Origin: Hermodice carunculata | Lineage: Eukaryota; Annelida; Polychaeta; Eunicida; Amphinomidae | Assembly: GCA_964020975.1 (NCBI GenBank) | Contig: CAXHWN010002588.1 | Coordinates: 868,001 to 932,000, forward strand | Length of the DNA stretch: 64,000 bases | Direction: 5' to 3' | Shown: positions 1 through 13,349 of the stretch, one piece after another | Layout of the letters: each line of letters starts with the position of its first letter | Position numbering within the stretch: the first letter of the stretch is position 1 | Translations under genes and position numbers: made by a program | Notes under the pieces: generated by a model | The model's database searches: none | What the model saw: the letters and a program-made list of their open reading frames with translations, nothing else | What the model was told of the DNA's origin: nothing

Positions 1-505
1 TATTCTCGGGCTGCAGTTCTGTATGACAGTTTGCCAGACTTTACAGCAGCAACGGCTGTACTTAGTTGTTTTGGGTCATATTGGACATTGGTGCCCTTTA
101 ACACACGACGTGGCATGACACTACAAAGTTAATCAAAAAGAACAAATGCCATGGACTGGGTTTGTATATTTATTTGTTAGGCGTACTATCTAAGACTGTT
201 TGCCTGCTTGGCAGACTCATATATAGCCTATAGGCCTAATAATAGATCCCGATAGGGCACCATACCAGTAGACTTTTAAAATAGCCTATCTATATCAGCA
301 CAACAGAGTCTGCTAAGGTCTAGAACTATTAGTATTAGGCCTAAGCATTGTGCAACTTAATGACATTTTTTTAATGTACGTTTCCTATTTCATGGCAAAA
401 AAAAAATCAAGGTAGGCAGATCTGAACCTTCACAGTGGGAGTGAATTTTTACTATAAATGATTATGTGTTCAGGCAAAAAATAAAATGTTTTTCAAAAAA
501 AAAAA

Positions 506-541
<36 letters not shown>

Positions 542-546
542 AAAAG
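506..546 (+). repeat. (GAAA)n microsatellite
   Basis: About nine GAAA units after a poly-A run. Confidence 0.95.
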
Positions 547-1046
547 AAACTTTTGTACTGGTCCACCCCATTAAAATCGAGATGGGCAGGTTTTGAAGCA
601 GGTATGTAAGGAAACCTGAAACACACATACATTTTTTTTTTTTTGGTATAAACAGGATATCTAGGCCCATAGGGAAAGAGTAGGCTCATGCAGGCTCAGG
701 TTTCTTGACTATTTTCTATCTATAAACTTTCATAGGCCTCGGCAGAAAATATTACAATAGATCTAAACCTTTTTTGAAAATTTTATTGACTGTAGGTCAA
801 TATCTTGCTTTCTTGGCATGTTTTGTTTAAAAGACTGCATTCAAAAATGACTGAATGAGTAAATTAGGGGCCTATTGGGAAAATAACATAAAACTACTTG
901 AAAAAAAGTTATTTTCATGTATTTGAAGTTCAAAATATGACATTCAAGCATTATCATTAAAATGACATAGGTCCACTCCTGTCAAAATTTTTGTCATGGA
1001 CTGGTTTGGGCAAATGCCGATCTTAGAAAATTAGATTAGGCCTAGG

Positions 1047-1517
1047 TGGACGGAGATACCCGCTCGCAATTTTTTGAAAAAAAATTACTGAAGGGTAGTT
1101 CCGTCCAGTTAAAAAAAAAAAAATTCTGCAATGTTTTCATAGTTCTTATGCCAAATTTTTAAATTAATTTTAACAATTTCACAAACTGATTCGTCACTAG
1201 ATAACTATATACGCCCCAGATAAACACCTACGCCGCCACAATATGCTGAACAGAGAGAGGGTGCGCTTGCGTGTCGTCTGCCTACGACCGGTGGAAATTG
1301 GCAGTGGACTGACTTCATAATTTATGTACATCATATTGACTGATCATAAAATGAAACAGCGGTGGGTGCTGCTTTGCAACGGGTGTCAGAAACATGGAAA
1401 AGACTACGAGGAACACAATGGACCTCACGTTGATGACTTTATTAAATTCTGATGATGCAATGATACAGTTGCAAATGCAAAGTGGACGGAATTGGCCGCA
1501 TGGACGGATTTACCCGC
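1047..1517. repeat. TGGACGGANNTACCCGC motif cluster
   Basis: A 17-mer of the form TGGACGGA-NN-TACCCGC is found at 1047 and 1501, as a variant at 1483, and inverted at 1093 (GGGTAGTTCCGTCCA). Its GACGGA core recalls the clusters at 5.8-7.0 kb. No transposase frame is visible nearby. Confidence 0.55.
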
Positions 1518-3480
1518 ATCTACTCTATTGTATTGTGTGTATCACTGTTCAAATAAAATTTGTGTATTTTAATGGGAACACTTGTGACTATAAAGTTGTC
1601 TTGTCATTGTAATGACCTACCTGAAACAAAGACCAAGAACTGTATTAAGTTGATGCAGTTGTTGATCTTGGTTTAAAGTAGCCCGTTTTAAGAGTGACTC
1701 CATTGGCTTCTTTTCTCTGGAAGTTTGGGGGAAAGGTGGGGGCTTCCCCCCCCCCCCCCACCCCCTCTTTTTTTTTTTTTTTTTTTTAAGCAACTGTACT
1801 TCTCTACCATTTCTTAGTCACTGACCGATGTGTCAAAATTACCTTGAAATAAATTATTTTCTAACTGAACACAAGTGTGTGGCTTTAAGGACGAACTGTC
1901 ATCAGTTTATGGTGTACGTAGTGCACATGTACATTTTTACACTACATCATGGTACATCATTGCCAGATGGCAGCGGGGTCCTGGCTTTCCAGACACGTAC
2001 GCTCCTTTACAAATACCATGTTTACAATTACATGCCATGGCTTTCTTTTTCAGTCGGTCAGCCAAGACCACAGACATATTTCCAAGAATGCGTTCAGTGC
2101 ATGTCGTGTGTATTTAAAAACAAATATCACGGATGGCTGGACACTAGCCGGGTCACCGGTCAGTGAAACTGACAACCACGTGCATATGTTTTTTTCATGG
2201 AAGTTTGAATGAAAACAGCAACAAATGTCTTGTGACATCGTTCAGTACTTACCAGAAAGTGTTGCATGAGGTCATGGATCACATATGTGTGTTGACAAAT
2301 TCACAACTTTTGTCTGAAGGCAATGCTTCAAAATGTAGTATGGTCCCCATACCTGGTCAGGCCACACAAAATGAATCAACTCCCGCGTGAAAGAGAGAGC
2401 GAAACTACCTTGACCTCTGACCGACTGTGCGACGCAGATGTTCGCTGCTCGCTGGCTTCTGGCACATCACAGCGTGGATATTCTGGCACATCAGAGAATA
2501 GGGACCGTTTATTAACCAGAAAACGGGAACGGGGAGCATCAGTTACACTAGGTGGGAACTTTTCCTGCTGGCACCGGTTGATTTATTGATTAAATTTATT
2601 TCTTTCATAATACCGGAGACATGCTCCTCAGTCTGAATAACACGTCCCTGATAATACATCTATAATAGCAAGACTGTAAGGGCCTACTTTGGATCAAGAT
2701 TAGTGTGGCTGCATACACGGTAAATCTGTGATTCACAAAGACAACCTAACTCTTTTTTTTTTTTTTTTTTACTTTCAAAGTAAATGAAATGTTGTGTTCA
2801 GCCTTGATTCAGCCTGGTCTTCAGTACGGCTGCATTTGATGGTTCGGAAATTTGTAATCCGTTTTTTTGTTTTTTGTTTTTTTTGTTTTTAATTGAAGAT
2901 GGCTCAAAACAAGGTTACGAGGTTGATTTGAGGTGCTCCTCCCGGCATTTTCATATTGGTCACAGTGGGTCCAGAAATTTAAATGGTTTTATATTCAGAA
3001 CAAAGTTATTTATTTGAAAGATTCACACATGAATTTTTTTGTATGATGAATGTGACGCGAATTTCAGACGTTCAAAGCCATCAGACTTGAGACAGTGAAA
3101 TGAACTTTTTATTGTACCGCAGGGGAAGTCATAGAAATAGCCTACAAGACTCCCATAAATTGTACTCGAGCTCAATTACGGCTCTTTTTCCCTTGTGGGA
3201 TGTGCACTTCTATCCTTCGACTTTGACAATACCAGCTCCCAAAGACCCCCCCCCCCCCCGCCCCTATTTTCTTATTGTCACATCCTATTAGGTCTGGGTT
3301 TCATACCCTCAGTGGAGCATACCCACCCTAAAATATGGGTAGTGCCCCCACCCCCACCCCCGACTGTCGGTCATCCATGTGCTGGAGACCCTCTTGATAA
3401 GTAGGCCTACCTGTTGTAATAGTATTAGGCCATCCAGAATAAATAAATATGTTTAAATCAAAATTAGTATACCGATGTAT
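1518..3480. other. unassigned stretch
   Basis: Contains C and T homopolymer runs (1745, 2751, 3247) and a weak exon-like frame at 2388-2550 (DRLCDADVRCSLASGTSQRG, possible donor CTAG|GTGGGA). Nothing else could be supported. Confidence 0.5.
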
Positions 3481-3503
3481 GGCGGAAAAAGCGGGGTCGG
3501 CCC

Positions 3504-3580
3504 ATTTTTCCGAAGGTTCACGAATCCGAAGGTCCGTACGTCCGAAGTGCCACGGATCCGAAGGTCCACAAGTCCGATGA
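3504..3580 (-). repeat. left TCCGAAGG array
   Basis: About five degenerate units of 15-17 bp built on TCCGAAGGTCCACAAG. It is the reverse complement of the array at 7585-7713. Confidence 0.75.
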
Positions 3581-3814
3581 ATAAGCTAATTAATGCCAGG
3601 AACGATAAACAACGGTTGTTCAGTCTTTAATTGGTCTCACCCAGATTATGAAACTGGACAATGGTTTATTCCATCGGCCTATTTATGAAAAAATATTCAT
3701 CTGCATGTTTGTATAGGCCCTACCTAATCACACTTTTTGTTTCACGATATACATAATGCGGATGAATTTGTTGGCGAGCCAGTCAATTTGTTATTAATCT
3801 TAATTTAATTCAAA

Positions 3815-4720
3815 CATTTATTTATTCTGGATCACCTAATAGTATACATCGAGATACTAAAAAAACAGGCTCTCCAGACATAGAGAGACACACAGAATAT
3901 ATACAACACACAGGACAATACAATTCACGAAATGCTTTGTATGTACCACTCATTGTTACAATAATATTGAAAAATACACTTTCCTGAATGCTATGAAATA
4001 AATACCCACAAGCAGAGACATGTCGATTAAAGAATGAGTACAAGTTATTGATCCAGAAAGATCCACTATGTCACTAGCTCGGTAACCAAAGAAGTGGTGA
4101 TAGTCTTAGCCATAAACTGTCTATGGACAGAATCAACTGGTAATCAAAATATGAATCATCTGGAGTCAGAAACAAATTTTTGGACAGCATCAAAGAATTT
4201 AATGTTTAGGTTTGCAGAAAGGTCAGTGTTACCATGTGTAAGATACTGGATAAGTTTATCACTTGCTAGATAGACTACAAGACTAGGATTCACACCGGGA
4301 GCTAGAATGTAACAAACCGTTTTTAAAAGGGATTTCCTGGGAACTGAACAATAGGGAAATTCTAGAAAAAAAATTAAGAACACTTTCGTCAGGTTTTAGA
4401 CATTTACAAGCAGGAGACGGTATTATATTAAATCTGTGTAGGTGGGAATTTAGTCCGGATAAGCCCAAGCGTAAACGAGTGTGTATAATATTTGAAAATC
4501 GACTGCCGTGTGAGTGATAAACAGGAACAGGATCTACAGACAATAAAATGTTTTTCAAAGTAGATTTAAATTTGGATCAAGTTGCAGAATGTCTTATGTC
4601 GTCGGGGAGATCGTTCCATAGTTGAATAGAGGAAGGAATGAACGAATTTCCGAATCGTAAGGAATTAAACCTGATTTGTGTTTGGCTGCGTCGCTTTCTT
4701 AACTGGACTATTCAACCAAC
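3815..4720 (-). mobile_element. LINE 3' fragment (RT-ORF C-terminus and tail)
   Basis: The minus strand reads IIHTRLRLGLSGLNSHLHRF, the conserved tail of invertebrate CR1/L2-like LINE ORF2 proteins, with a partial Cys motif (CKCLK) and ILAPGVNPSLVVYLASDKLI. It is frameshifted and 5'-truncated. The end has GGTGATCCAGAATAAATAAA, the tail shared by other copies here. Confidence 0.8.
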
Positions 4721-4804
4721 AAATTTCTCAAACAGCTAGTTTATAAATAATCAACAAATAAATCGATGTACATATGTTGGTATCTGTATATATATATATA
4801 CAAC

Positions 4805-4864
4805 TTACCTACCTACCTACCTACCTACCTACCTACCTACCTACCTACCTACCTATACCTACCT
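4805..4864 (+). repeat. (TACC)n microsatellite
   Basis: About fourteen CTAC units with one interruption. Confidence 0.95.
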
Positions 4865-4989
4865 CATTAATTCCAATTCGGATTCACACATTTGACTAAA
4901 TTTGCAGCGTTCACGTAATTGTTCCCGAAAATTTCACTTGCTCGCCCAAGTTTATCATCAAGTACTATTCTATTAAGAATAGTGAATTG

Positions 4990-5660
4990 ATCGGGTACCC
5001 GGGTAGCCGGCTACCCACCCGGTTTAGTGGTATAAATCGGGTACCCGATTCCAGTTTCTTGGACCCGGTTACTTGTAAAATAAACTACGTGTTTTTCCGT
5101 TAAAGTGTCGTAGACATGAATCTTGTTTGAGGTACCATTGCAAGCGTGACAGAGTCTGTGTTTTTCTTTTGCGCCTTATAACACTTTCCAGTCTGAGTCA
5201 ACAGCTTTCCTCGGCGCGCTCTGGGCGCCGAGGAAAGCTGTTGACTTACCGCTAATGGTCGATACATGCATGACATGTTGGTATTCGTTGGAAACGCCTT
5301 TTCATGAGGAATACAAATATGAAATCGTTATATTAATATTATCTCATCTGTGTGAGTCCGTATATATGCAGACTCAGACTGAAAAGTTTTAACGATGGAT
5401 AAATGGCTGTCACTCCTTATGGATTAAATGAACAATGGGAGCTAATCGGTTTGTGCTGCGTGTTTGCCGCCAACCGGACAAACACATGAGTGAAAAAACT
5501 TGCCAAACACATGAAAATTGTTGTCACCACGGGTTTGAATAGCAAGTATCTTATGTCTAATCTTATATTCGGTACCCGATGCGGTGTTTACCTGACGGGT
5601 ACCCGACTCGGGTACCCGGTTCCAACTAAAGAGCCGACTTGGGTACCCGGTTCCAATATT
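4990..5660. mobile_element. GGGTACCCG-rich nonautonomous element
   Basis: Palindromic GGGTACCCG cores occur at both ends: 4993, 5039 and the nearby GTAGCCGGCTAC palindrome on the left; 5571, 5596, 5610 and 5641 on the right. This looks like the subterminal repeats of a nonautonomous DNA transposon (hAT-like is a guess). The centre has no usable frame and contains the 5196-5246 hairpin. Confidence 0.5.
5196..5246. repeat. perfect hairpin, 22-bp arms
   Basis: The arms begin AGTCAACAGCTTTCCTCGGC and return exactly, around a 7-base loop (5218-5224). Degraded relatives sharing the AGTCAACAGC outer arm are at 13282-13349 and 26544-26610, so this is a dispersed family. Confidence 0.85.
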
Positions 5661-5757
5661 TTCGCCTAAGTCAATTTACTAATTAAGAACACGCATAATA
5701 TTTTGAAATGTATCAATGTGTGACTTGTTTTTTAAATTTGGGAAAGAATTTATGTGC

Positions 5758-7025
5758 GTGACGGATTCACCAGAATTTGGACACGTGTTTCTCGCAAGAG
5801 AGAAACATTGGAGAAACTCTGCTCTCCATTTCCACGAACATGGTCGACCTATACATGTTTAAAATCTGTGGATTCTACCCTTTGCGATGAAACAAGGCAC
5901 GTTTAATAACGTGGATGTAAATAAAAATCTGGCTGAAATATTTTTTGCTTGACGGACTCACCAAACTCATGACGGATTCACCCGTGCACCAATTTATTTC
6001 AATACAAATGCAGGCGAACCCAGTGACTAAGCGGTCTGAACATATGAAAAATAATCAAGTGTTGTGAAAACAGTGGTACCCAAATTCAACAAATTTGGTC
6101 TATCCAAGCCTTTACGGCCAATTTATTCATTACATGGACTTGCCCAATCTACCATTTGACGTAGGGAGTTCACCTGTGACGGATTCACCATTTTATACAA
6201 TAATTTTGGTTTCCCAAGGAATTTACACCAAAAACATTTCTTTTTTCATTCCTTACATATGATAACCCTATATATTTTAAAATGTACAGTTAACCACTTT
6301 CAGATTTTCTGAAATATGTGGACTACTTTAGATGTCAAGTTAGAAACAATGAAAATGTAAACTTTGCGTGACGGACTCACAACACCATGTAAGATTTTGC
6401 ACGTAACCAGTTATTTCCAATATAGATAAAGCCCTTTGCCTCCAGATCATCATTGATACAAGACATCACTTCATTATTCAATATCTTCCAATTTAAATCC
6501 AACAACATCCGCCTATGTTCATGACCTACGTAAAGATTTCTTAACATCTTAATTAGTGTTTTATCCGGAATTTCTTGTGAAAAAGTGACAGCTTCACCTA
6601 CTACATGCATGAATAGGTCAGGTGAGTAAGGACTGTGAATCAACCACACAAATCTTTGATGCCAATTTGGAAAAGAAAATCAATGATTTTGTCACAGCTA
6701 TCCTTATCTAAAAATTGCAGAGTCAAATGTTTATGCAAACCAAACGTTTGTCTTTGCAGAATACAGATTAATTATGAAGCGGACGTTTTAATCAGTGACG
6801 GATTCACTCACGCGTGAATCCGTCACGTGAATATGTAATTGTAAATCCATCACATGAAACTGTGAATCTATCACGCAGATTTCGTAAATATTAAGCATCG
6901 TATGAAAAACTGTCTGTGTAATATTTATTTGTTGGGTTGCACCATTGATAAAAAAATTTCTATTAACCACATAGTATGAATATTTTAATAGCAAGATTAA
7001 AATCATCTTCGCAGCGTGACGGATT
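5758..7025. repeat. GTGACGGATTCAC motif cluster
   Basis: GTGACGGATTCAC occurs at 5758, 6176 and 6795, inverted at 6814. Near-copies lie at 5950, 5970, 6368, 6841, 6862 and 7016. The 6795/6814 pair forms an inverted repeat with a 6-base gap. Spacing is irregular. A 90-codon minus-strand frame (6649-6377, containing NWKILNNEVMSCINDDLEAK) lies inside and is not recognised. Confidence 0.7.
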
Positions 7026-7584
7026 CTTATTTGGCCACTTTTCATCTTTCTCTAGACTTGCATCACACCATTGTTTCCCGCAAAGCATACCATTCTCAAA
7101 TATGGTGACTTGTATGTGTTTCTAAAAAAAACATATATTCTACTTTTGAATTATATCAACTTTCATCTATATGGTTAAGAATTCGACATGTTAAACAGAG
7201 TTGAAATACGCTAATAGGCCTAATTGCTGCGTTTTAACGCAATGCATTGAGGTGACATTGATCTATGACATGACCACGCGTTAGGTGTAAAAAAAAGGGT
7301 TAAAAATAGGAATTGTAAATTAAAAACTTAGCTAGATTTAGAGAAACTATGGGTCTGGAGAAATGCGTAAACCCAAAATTCCTAGTGTGTATCGATAATT
7401 CGAAAATTCACCCTCATGGACCTTTTTACGTGGAATTCATTTATGTGTAGCGCAAGTCGCTCACGAATTCAATTTAGTTTATGGGGCAAAGCCTTTCATC
7501 TTCCGTCTGTTTGTATGCATGCATGTGCGGCCTATGTTGCTGCCATTGTAATTAACCCTCTTGGAGGAACGTACTGTATCTATC

Positions 7585-7713
7585 TGGACTTTCGGACTTA
7601 TGAACCTTCGGACTTGTGGACCTTCGGACTTGTGAACCTTCGGACTAGCGGTACTTCGGACATGTTGACCTTCGAACTTATGGCCCTTCGGACTCGTGGA
7701 CCTTCGGAAAAAT
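7585..7713 (+). repeat. right CCTTCGGACTTGTGGA array
   Basis: About eight units of roughly 16 bp such as CCTTCGGACTTGTGGA and CCTTCGGACTTGTGAA. A more diverged relative (GGAACCTTGAACTTTTGG and similar) lies at 23183-23260. Confidence 0.8.
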
Positions 7714-9052
<1,339 letters not shown>

Positions 9053-9716
9053 GTAATCACAAACCAGTATAAATTTATTTTCACGGTGACAGGAAATACA
9101 CCAAATGTTGAATTAAACAGAATTTATCACATAGTCGCCTCAAAATATTAATTAGTCTAATAAATATGCAGAGGTTGGCCAGTTCAGTCTGATCATTAGA
9201 TCACACAAGTCTTTTGTACTTATAACAATTTGGTCTGATTTCAAGTCGTTTGTGAAGAAACTCACTTCCCATCGGCCCCAAAGAACTGAAAATTGCACAA
9301 AACATGAAATGTAGTCTATCACAATTGTTAAATACTCTTTTTTTTCTGCTTGATATGTGCTCTTGTTACATTTGGATAGCTGGTAATTTGTGATTACCGG
9401 TTCTGAAGTACACACGTTTGGAGGATGACATCTTGGTAGATCAATAGTAAGATACGATACCACAGACTCTAACCCTCTCGACTTGAGCGGGAAATCTCCC
9501 GCATTCTTATATTCGTCTCACTAGCACACTCCTAATACTATAGCTTATAGTTTGAAAGCGACAATTTTAAAAACATGGGGCCTTTAGGATCGATGGTTTG
9601 AAAACGGGGGGTCTTTGAGAGCGACAAGTGGTCAAAAATGGGGGTCTTTCCCGCGGAGTCTACCCGTAATGCAAAGTAATGGGAGTACCCCCATGCACCC
9701 ACCCACAGTATGTATT

Positions 9717-10628
9717 TATTTATTTAAATATATTTATTCTGGGTAACCCAGTCAGTCAGACTGTTCTTCCCTGGGGCCCAGTACAAAGGGTACAAAGTAA
9801 ATACAATAAACATAGTAAATCAGCACAGTAAATTGTATACACATAATAAAATAATACGGAATGTGATATATGCAGATACATAATATACTGAAAGTGAAAT
9901 ATGACTTCAAGTTTGTAGCGGGGGCAAGGTTAACACATTGTTTATATGCCTGTTTGAAGGCCTGAGCAGACTCCGAGTTACGGAGGTCGGATGGTAAGGT
10001 GTTCCAGGTTTTAGCACCACGTTAGCTGAGGGACTGTTTATACTTTTCGGTACGGGGGCGAGGAACGCGTAAGTCATCTGAAGTGCTACTGCGAGTATTT
10101 TTGTCATGCAAAGAATTGGCATATTGGATTTTTTTCAGATAGATACTTAGGGGCTAGGCTATTTAAACATTTATACATGAGTACTGAAAGGCGAAAAGTT
10201 CTCCTGTCGTTAAGACGTTGCCATCCAAGTTCGCTAATGAGTGTACGAGGGCTGATGTTATAGTCCAAATTGCCAGTTATTATCCGTGCTGCTCTATTCT
10301 GAAGCCTTTGTAAAATATCTTGATATTTTTTACAGCAACCCCCCCCCCAAAAAAAATGGTATCGCAATAATCGAAATGCGGTTGGATGATGGCTTTGTAT
10401 ACTGTGTTTAAAAGATGTTTAGGGAGAGTGTGTCGGAGTCTGCTCAGCAAACCTATTTTAGGTGCTACTTTCGAGACTATATGTTGAACATGGGAACACC
10501 AAATGAGTTTGTCATCGATTACGATACCTAGTAGCTTAAACTCGTTTTCTGAACATAAATCATGATCGTGGAGCCTTAGGTTGTTAGTAGAATGGTTATC
10601 TGAACGTCTGGATGAACCCATGGTCATA
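9717..10628 (-). mobile_element. LINE fragment (reverse transcriptase C-terminal half)
   Basis: The minus strand carries KLLGIVIDDKLIWCSHVQHI, LNTVYKAIIQPHFDYCDTIF and RAARIITGNLDYNISPRTLI, typical of the thumb region and C-terminus of non-LTR RT, then KTWNTLPSDLRNSESAQAF. The copy is 5'-truncated near 10628 and frameshifted around a C/G run at 10340. It ends in GGGTTACCCAGAATAAATAT and an AAATA-rich tail. Confidence 0.88.
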
Positions 10629-10629
10629 T

Positions 10630-11270
10630 AGCAGATATATACAAAATGCACAGTACAATACAACTAATAAGACAATATAGGACACTAAGATTACTGGCAG
10701 GAAATAATGAAACACTCAACCACTGAATAAAATTGACAACCATGTACACAATCGCTATGGATATAAGCTATGTGTAACAGGGTCAAATAAAGTGAAAACA
10801 AACAATTCTGTGGCCCTGAGAGAGAGAGAGGAGATAATATAATTTTAAGAATACAAACCTATACGACTCTCCAAAATATACTTATAAATGAACCGCATCG
10901 AATATTTTTTATTAATTACCAAAGGGAGGTCGGGATTTCCCTTTTAGAAAATAAGACAGTAGATTGTAGTTCGACAAATGTTTAATCAGGCTAGGATTTA
11001 CTCCCGGAGCCAGTAGATGACCCACAGTATTCCAGACTTTTGCTCTGTATTCTGCATACCGCGGGGGCACTGGAGGAAATAATGAAAAGTCTCTTGGGGG
11101 TGAGGTCCTGAACAGGTACAACCGGAGGACCATACAATGTCAAATCTGAACAAATGTGACTTTAAACTGGAAAAATTCAGTCGTAATTGAATGTCGTAAA
11201 TTTGTGGAAGGCGTTTTCCATGAGTTAATACCAGTATGCCAATATGGTCTACAGTTGGTAACTGCAATTT
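10630..11270 (-). mobile_element. LINE 3' fragment
   Basis: The minus strand reads LPQIYDIQLRLNFSSLKSHL and CTCSGPHPQETFHYFLQCPR, the LINE C-terminal C-x-C...H...C region, then HLLAPGVNPSLIKHLSNYNL. It is broken by a frame change and followed by a non-coding tail. Confidence 0.75.
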
Positions 11271-12430
11271 TATTGATGAGCCAGTTCTTTATTTGATAGA
11301 AAAGTTTCCTCTTCAGTCTGTAAATAATTTTGAAATATTGGGTGTTACCTTTTCTAGTGACATGGAATCAGATGTACATGTCGCTAATAGAATATCAAAA
11401 GCTATAGGAGCCATGTACATATTATCAGGTGTCCGGGTATGTTACCCTGTCATCCGACGTTAAATCTTACATCTGGAATACTTTTGGTATACCATCTTTA
11501 ACTTATGATGTTAACTGTTTAGATTTGAGTAACCCATCATTGCGCCATCTCAAGGTAATGGAGTTAAAATGTTAATGGGCCTCAGTAAACGGACACTAAC
11601 TACTTCTTTACTTGCAGCATTGAATATTTGTAAGGTCAGTGACATTACTACTATCGACACAATATCATTAGAAAACACCGTTCGAGAAATTACATCTGTT
11701 TTTTTTTTTTTTATTTGAGATATTGCTTACGAGTCAATAGAAAAGCCTGTAACATAGCATTACTAAGTGAAACAGGCCTATACCCTTACTCTTTGGTGAT
11801 CCTCAGTCGTGTGTGTAAAAGAACTGGCACCGTATTATAAATTTAGATTCCGAATCACTTTGCATGATGCCTTCAAATCTAACCAAGAATTAATGATAAC
11901 AGGAAAATCTCAATGGTTAACAACTGTAAGAGACATTTTGGATCTTATTGGGTGTACAGATATTTGGGATAATTATGGAGTTAATTTTGAGGATTACCCG
12001 ACAAAAATGATAAATAAACTGTTCAAAGAAAAATTCTTATGCAATGGGAAAGTGAATTCAAAATACAATTACAACCGGATAAAAAATTGAGAACGTACGC
12101 TAAATTTAAAGAAAATTTCGAATTAGAACAATATTTATATGTAAGTAAAAATGCTATAGTAAAGAAAAGTCTTACACGACTGATAATCAGTGAGCATAAT
12201 CTCCCCATTGAAATTGGCAGACACAAGCGACCGATAAAAAGACCACCTGATCAACGACTTTGTGATACATGCTCTTCTATTGGAAATTAATTTCATTACC
12301 TCCTTGAATGTACAAAATTTTCTAGTCCACGTAAAAAATTGATAGATTTGGCCGATGAAATATTTACAAATTTTAAAGAGTTAGACGACAATGAGAAATT
12401 TCTATTTCAAGCTGTAGCTTGGTAAGTATT
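11232..12430 (+). mobile_element. LINE fragment (RT C-terminus)
   Basis: The plus strand reads FEILGVTFSSDMESDVHVAN and RISKAIGAMYILSGV, then after disruption TIDTISLENTVREITS, APYYKFRFRITLHDAF and KLRTYAKFKENFELEQYL, and finally CDTCSSIGN...HYLLEC. This is a different LINE lineage from its minus-strand neighbours. Several stops and shifts are present. Confidence 0.85.
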
Positions 12431-12576
12431 TGCCCCACAATATCAAATGAGGTGTCATTATTCTAGAAAATCCGCTCTCTTTGCAGAAGGGCATGTCGCT
12501 GAAATGTAAACAACATTTCGTTGATCCGAAAGCAATGAAAATGTGCCCTGTTTCTGTTGCTGAACTATTGGTTGTG

Positions 12577-13240
12577 GTGAATACGTCACCCATAAAACAC
12601 AATAATGCATCTGGCGTCTACAAAACCCATGGAATATTATATTTATTATTGGTTTCATTAATGAATTTAGCTACCTAAAATACACGAGGCATCACATTTT
12701 CCGAATGCTTCCAAATTTTGCAGCAATTGCCGTGACAATTTCACGTGTTTTTGTGACGTATTCACGTGACTTATTCACCAAGCCTGTAAGTACGTAACGT
12801 GAATACATCACATGATGTGAGAATACTCTAAAGTTAATTTGCAGAGAAATGTTACTGAGTTACTATAGTGTGTTGTCCGCAACAGAAAATTTGAAATCTT
12901 ATCAAATCAATGGGAATATTAGACTGGTGGTACCAAATTGATCACTTAAATACTAATTTAATCAATACATTGATGAAAGTGACGTATTCACAGGTGACAA
13001 ACTGAAATGAGAAACGTTCGGGCTACAGTGAATACGTCACAATTTGCATTAGAGCTTTAATAACATGTTTGGAAAATATTCTGGTGTGTGGGGTTATATT
13101 ATTATATAAAATTGACATCTTGGGTAGATATAGACAAACACATTCCATTTTTAATGAATCAAAAGTTTAGTCATTTGAAGGGATGCGGCATGATATCCTT
13201 TATAATAGCTGTGATGTATTCATGTGCATGACGTTTTCAC
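12577..13240. repeat. GTGACGTATTCAC motif cluster
   Basis: The 13-mer GTGACGTATTCAC or its reverse complement occurs exactly at 12577, 12753, 12979 and 13028, with one- or two-base variants at 12732, 12766, 12799, 13211 and 13229. Both orientations occur, at irregular spacing. It precedes the decayed transposase gene, so it may be a subterminal binding-site array of that element. No matching cluster was seen on the far side. Confidence 0.7.
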
Positions 13241-13281
13241 CAGCAGATCATCAACTTTTTAAAGCACAAATTTCGAGACTG

Positions 13282-13349
13282 AGTCAACAGCCTTCCTTTG
13301 GACACTTTGTACACATTACACGCAAATTGCTCCTAGGAAAGCTGTTAAC
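13282..13349. repeat. degraded hairpin, AGTCAACAG family
   Basis: The left arm AGTCAACAGCCTTCCT pairs imperfectly with AGGAAAGCTGTTAAC. The middle has diverged. It matches the outer arms of the 5196 hairpin. Confidence 0.6.

Larger units (their letters stand above)
3504..7713. mobile_element. possible composite element with inverted terminal arrays
   Basis: The left array (3504-3580) begins ATTTTTCCGAAGG and repeats units like TCCGAAGGTCCACAAG. The right array (about 7585-7713) is the reverse complement, with more units, and ends CCTTCGGAAAAAT. The two are 4.2 kb apart, like the ends of a foldback-type transposon. The interior holds a LINE 3' end, a GGGTACCCG-rich element and the GTGACGGATTCAC cluster. 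No target-site duplication is evident, so the two arrays might instead be independent insertions. Confidence 0.45.

Noticed and set aside
2388-2550. Exon-like frame DRLCDADVRCSLASGTSQRG
   Set aside because: No good acceptor and no partner exon. Kept only as a note in the unassigned stretch.
5758-7025. Short repeated 13-mers as a CRISPR-like array
   Set aside because: Spacing is irregular, both orientations occur, repeats are too short, and the DNA is eukaryotic.
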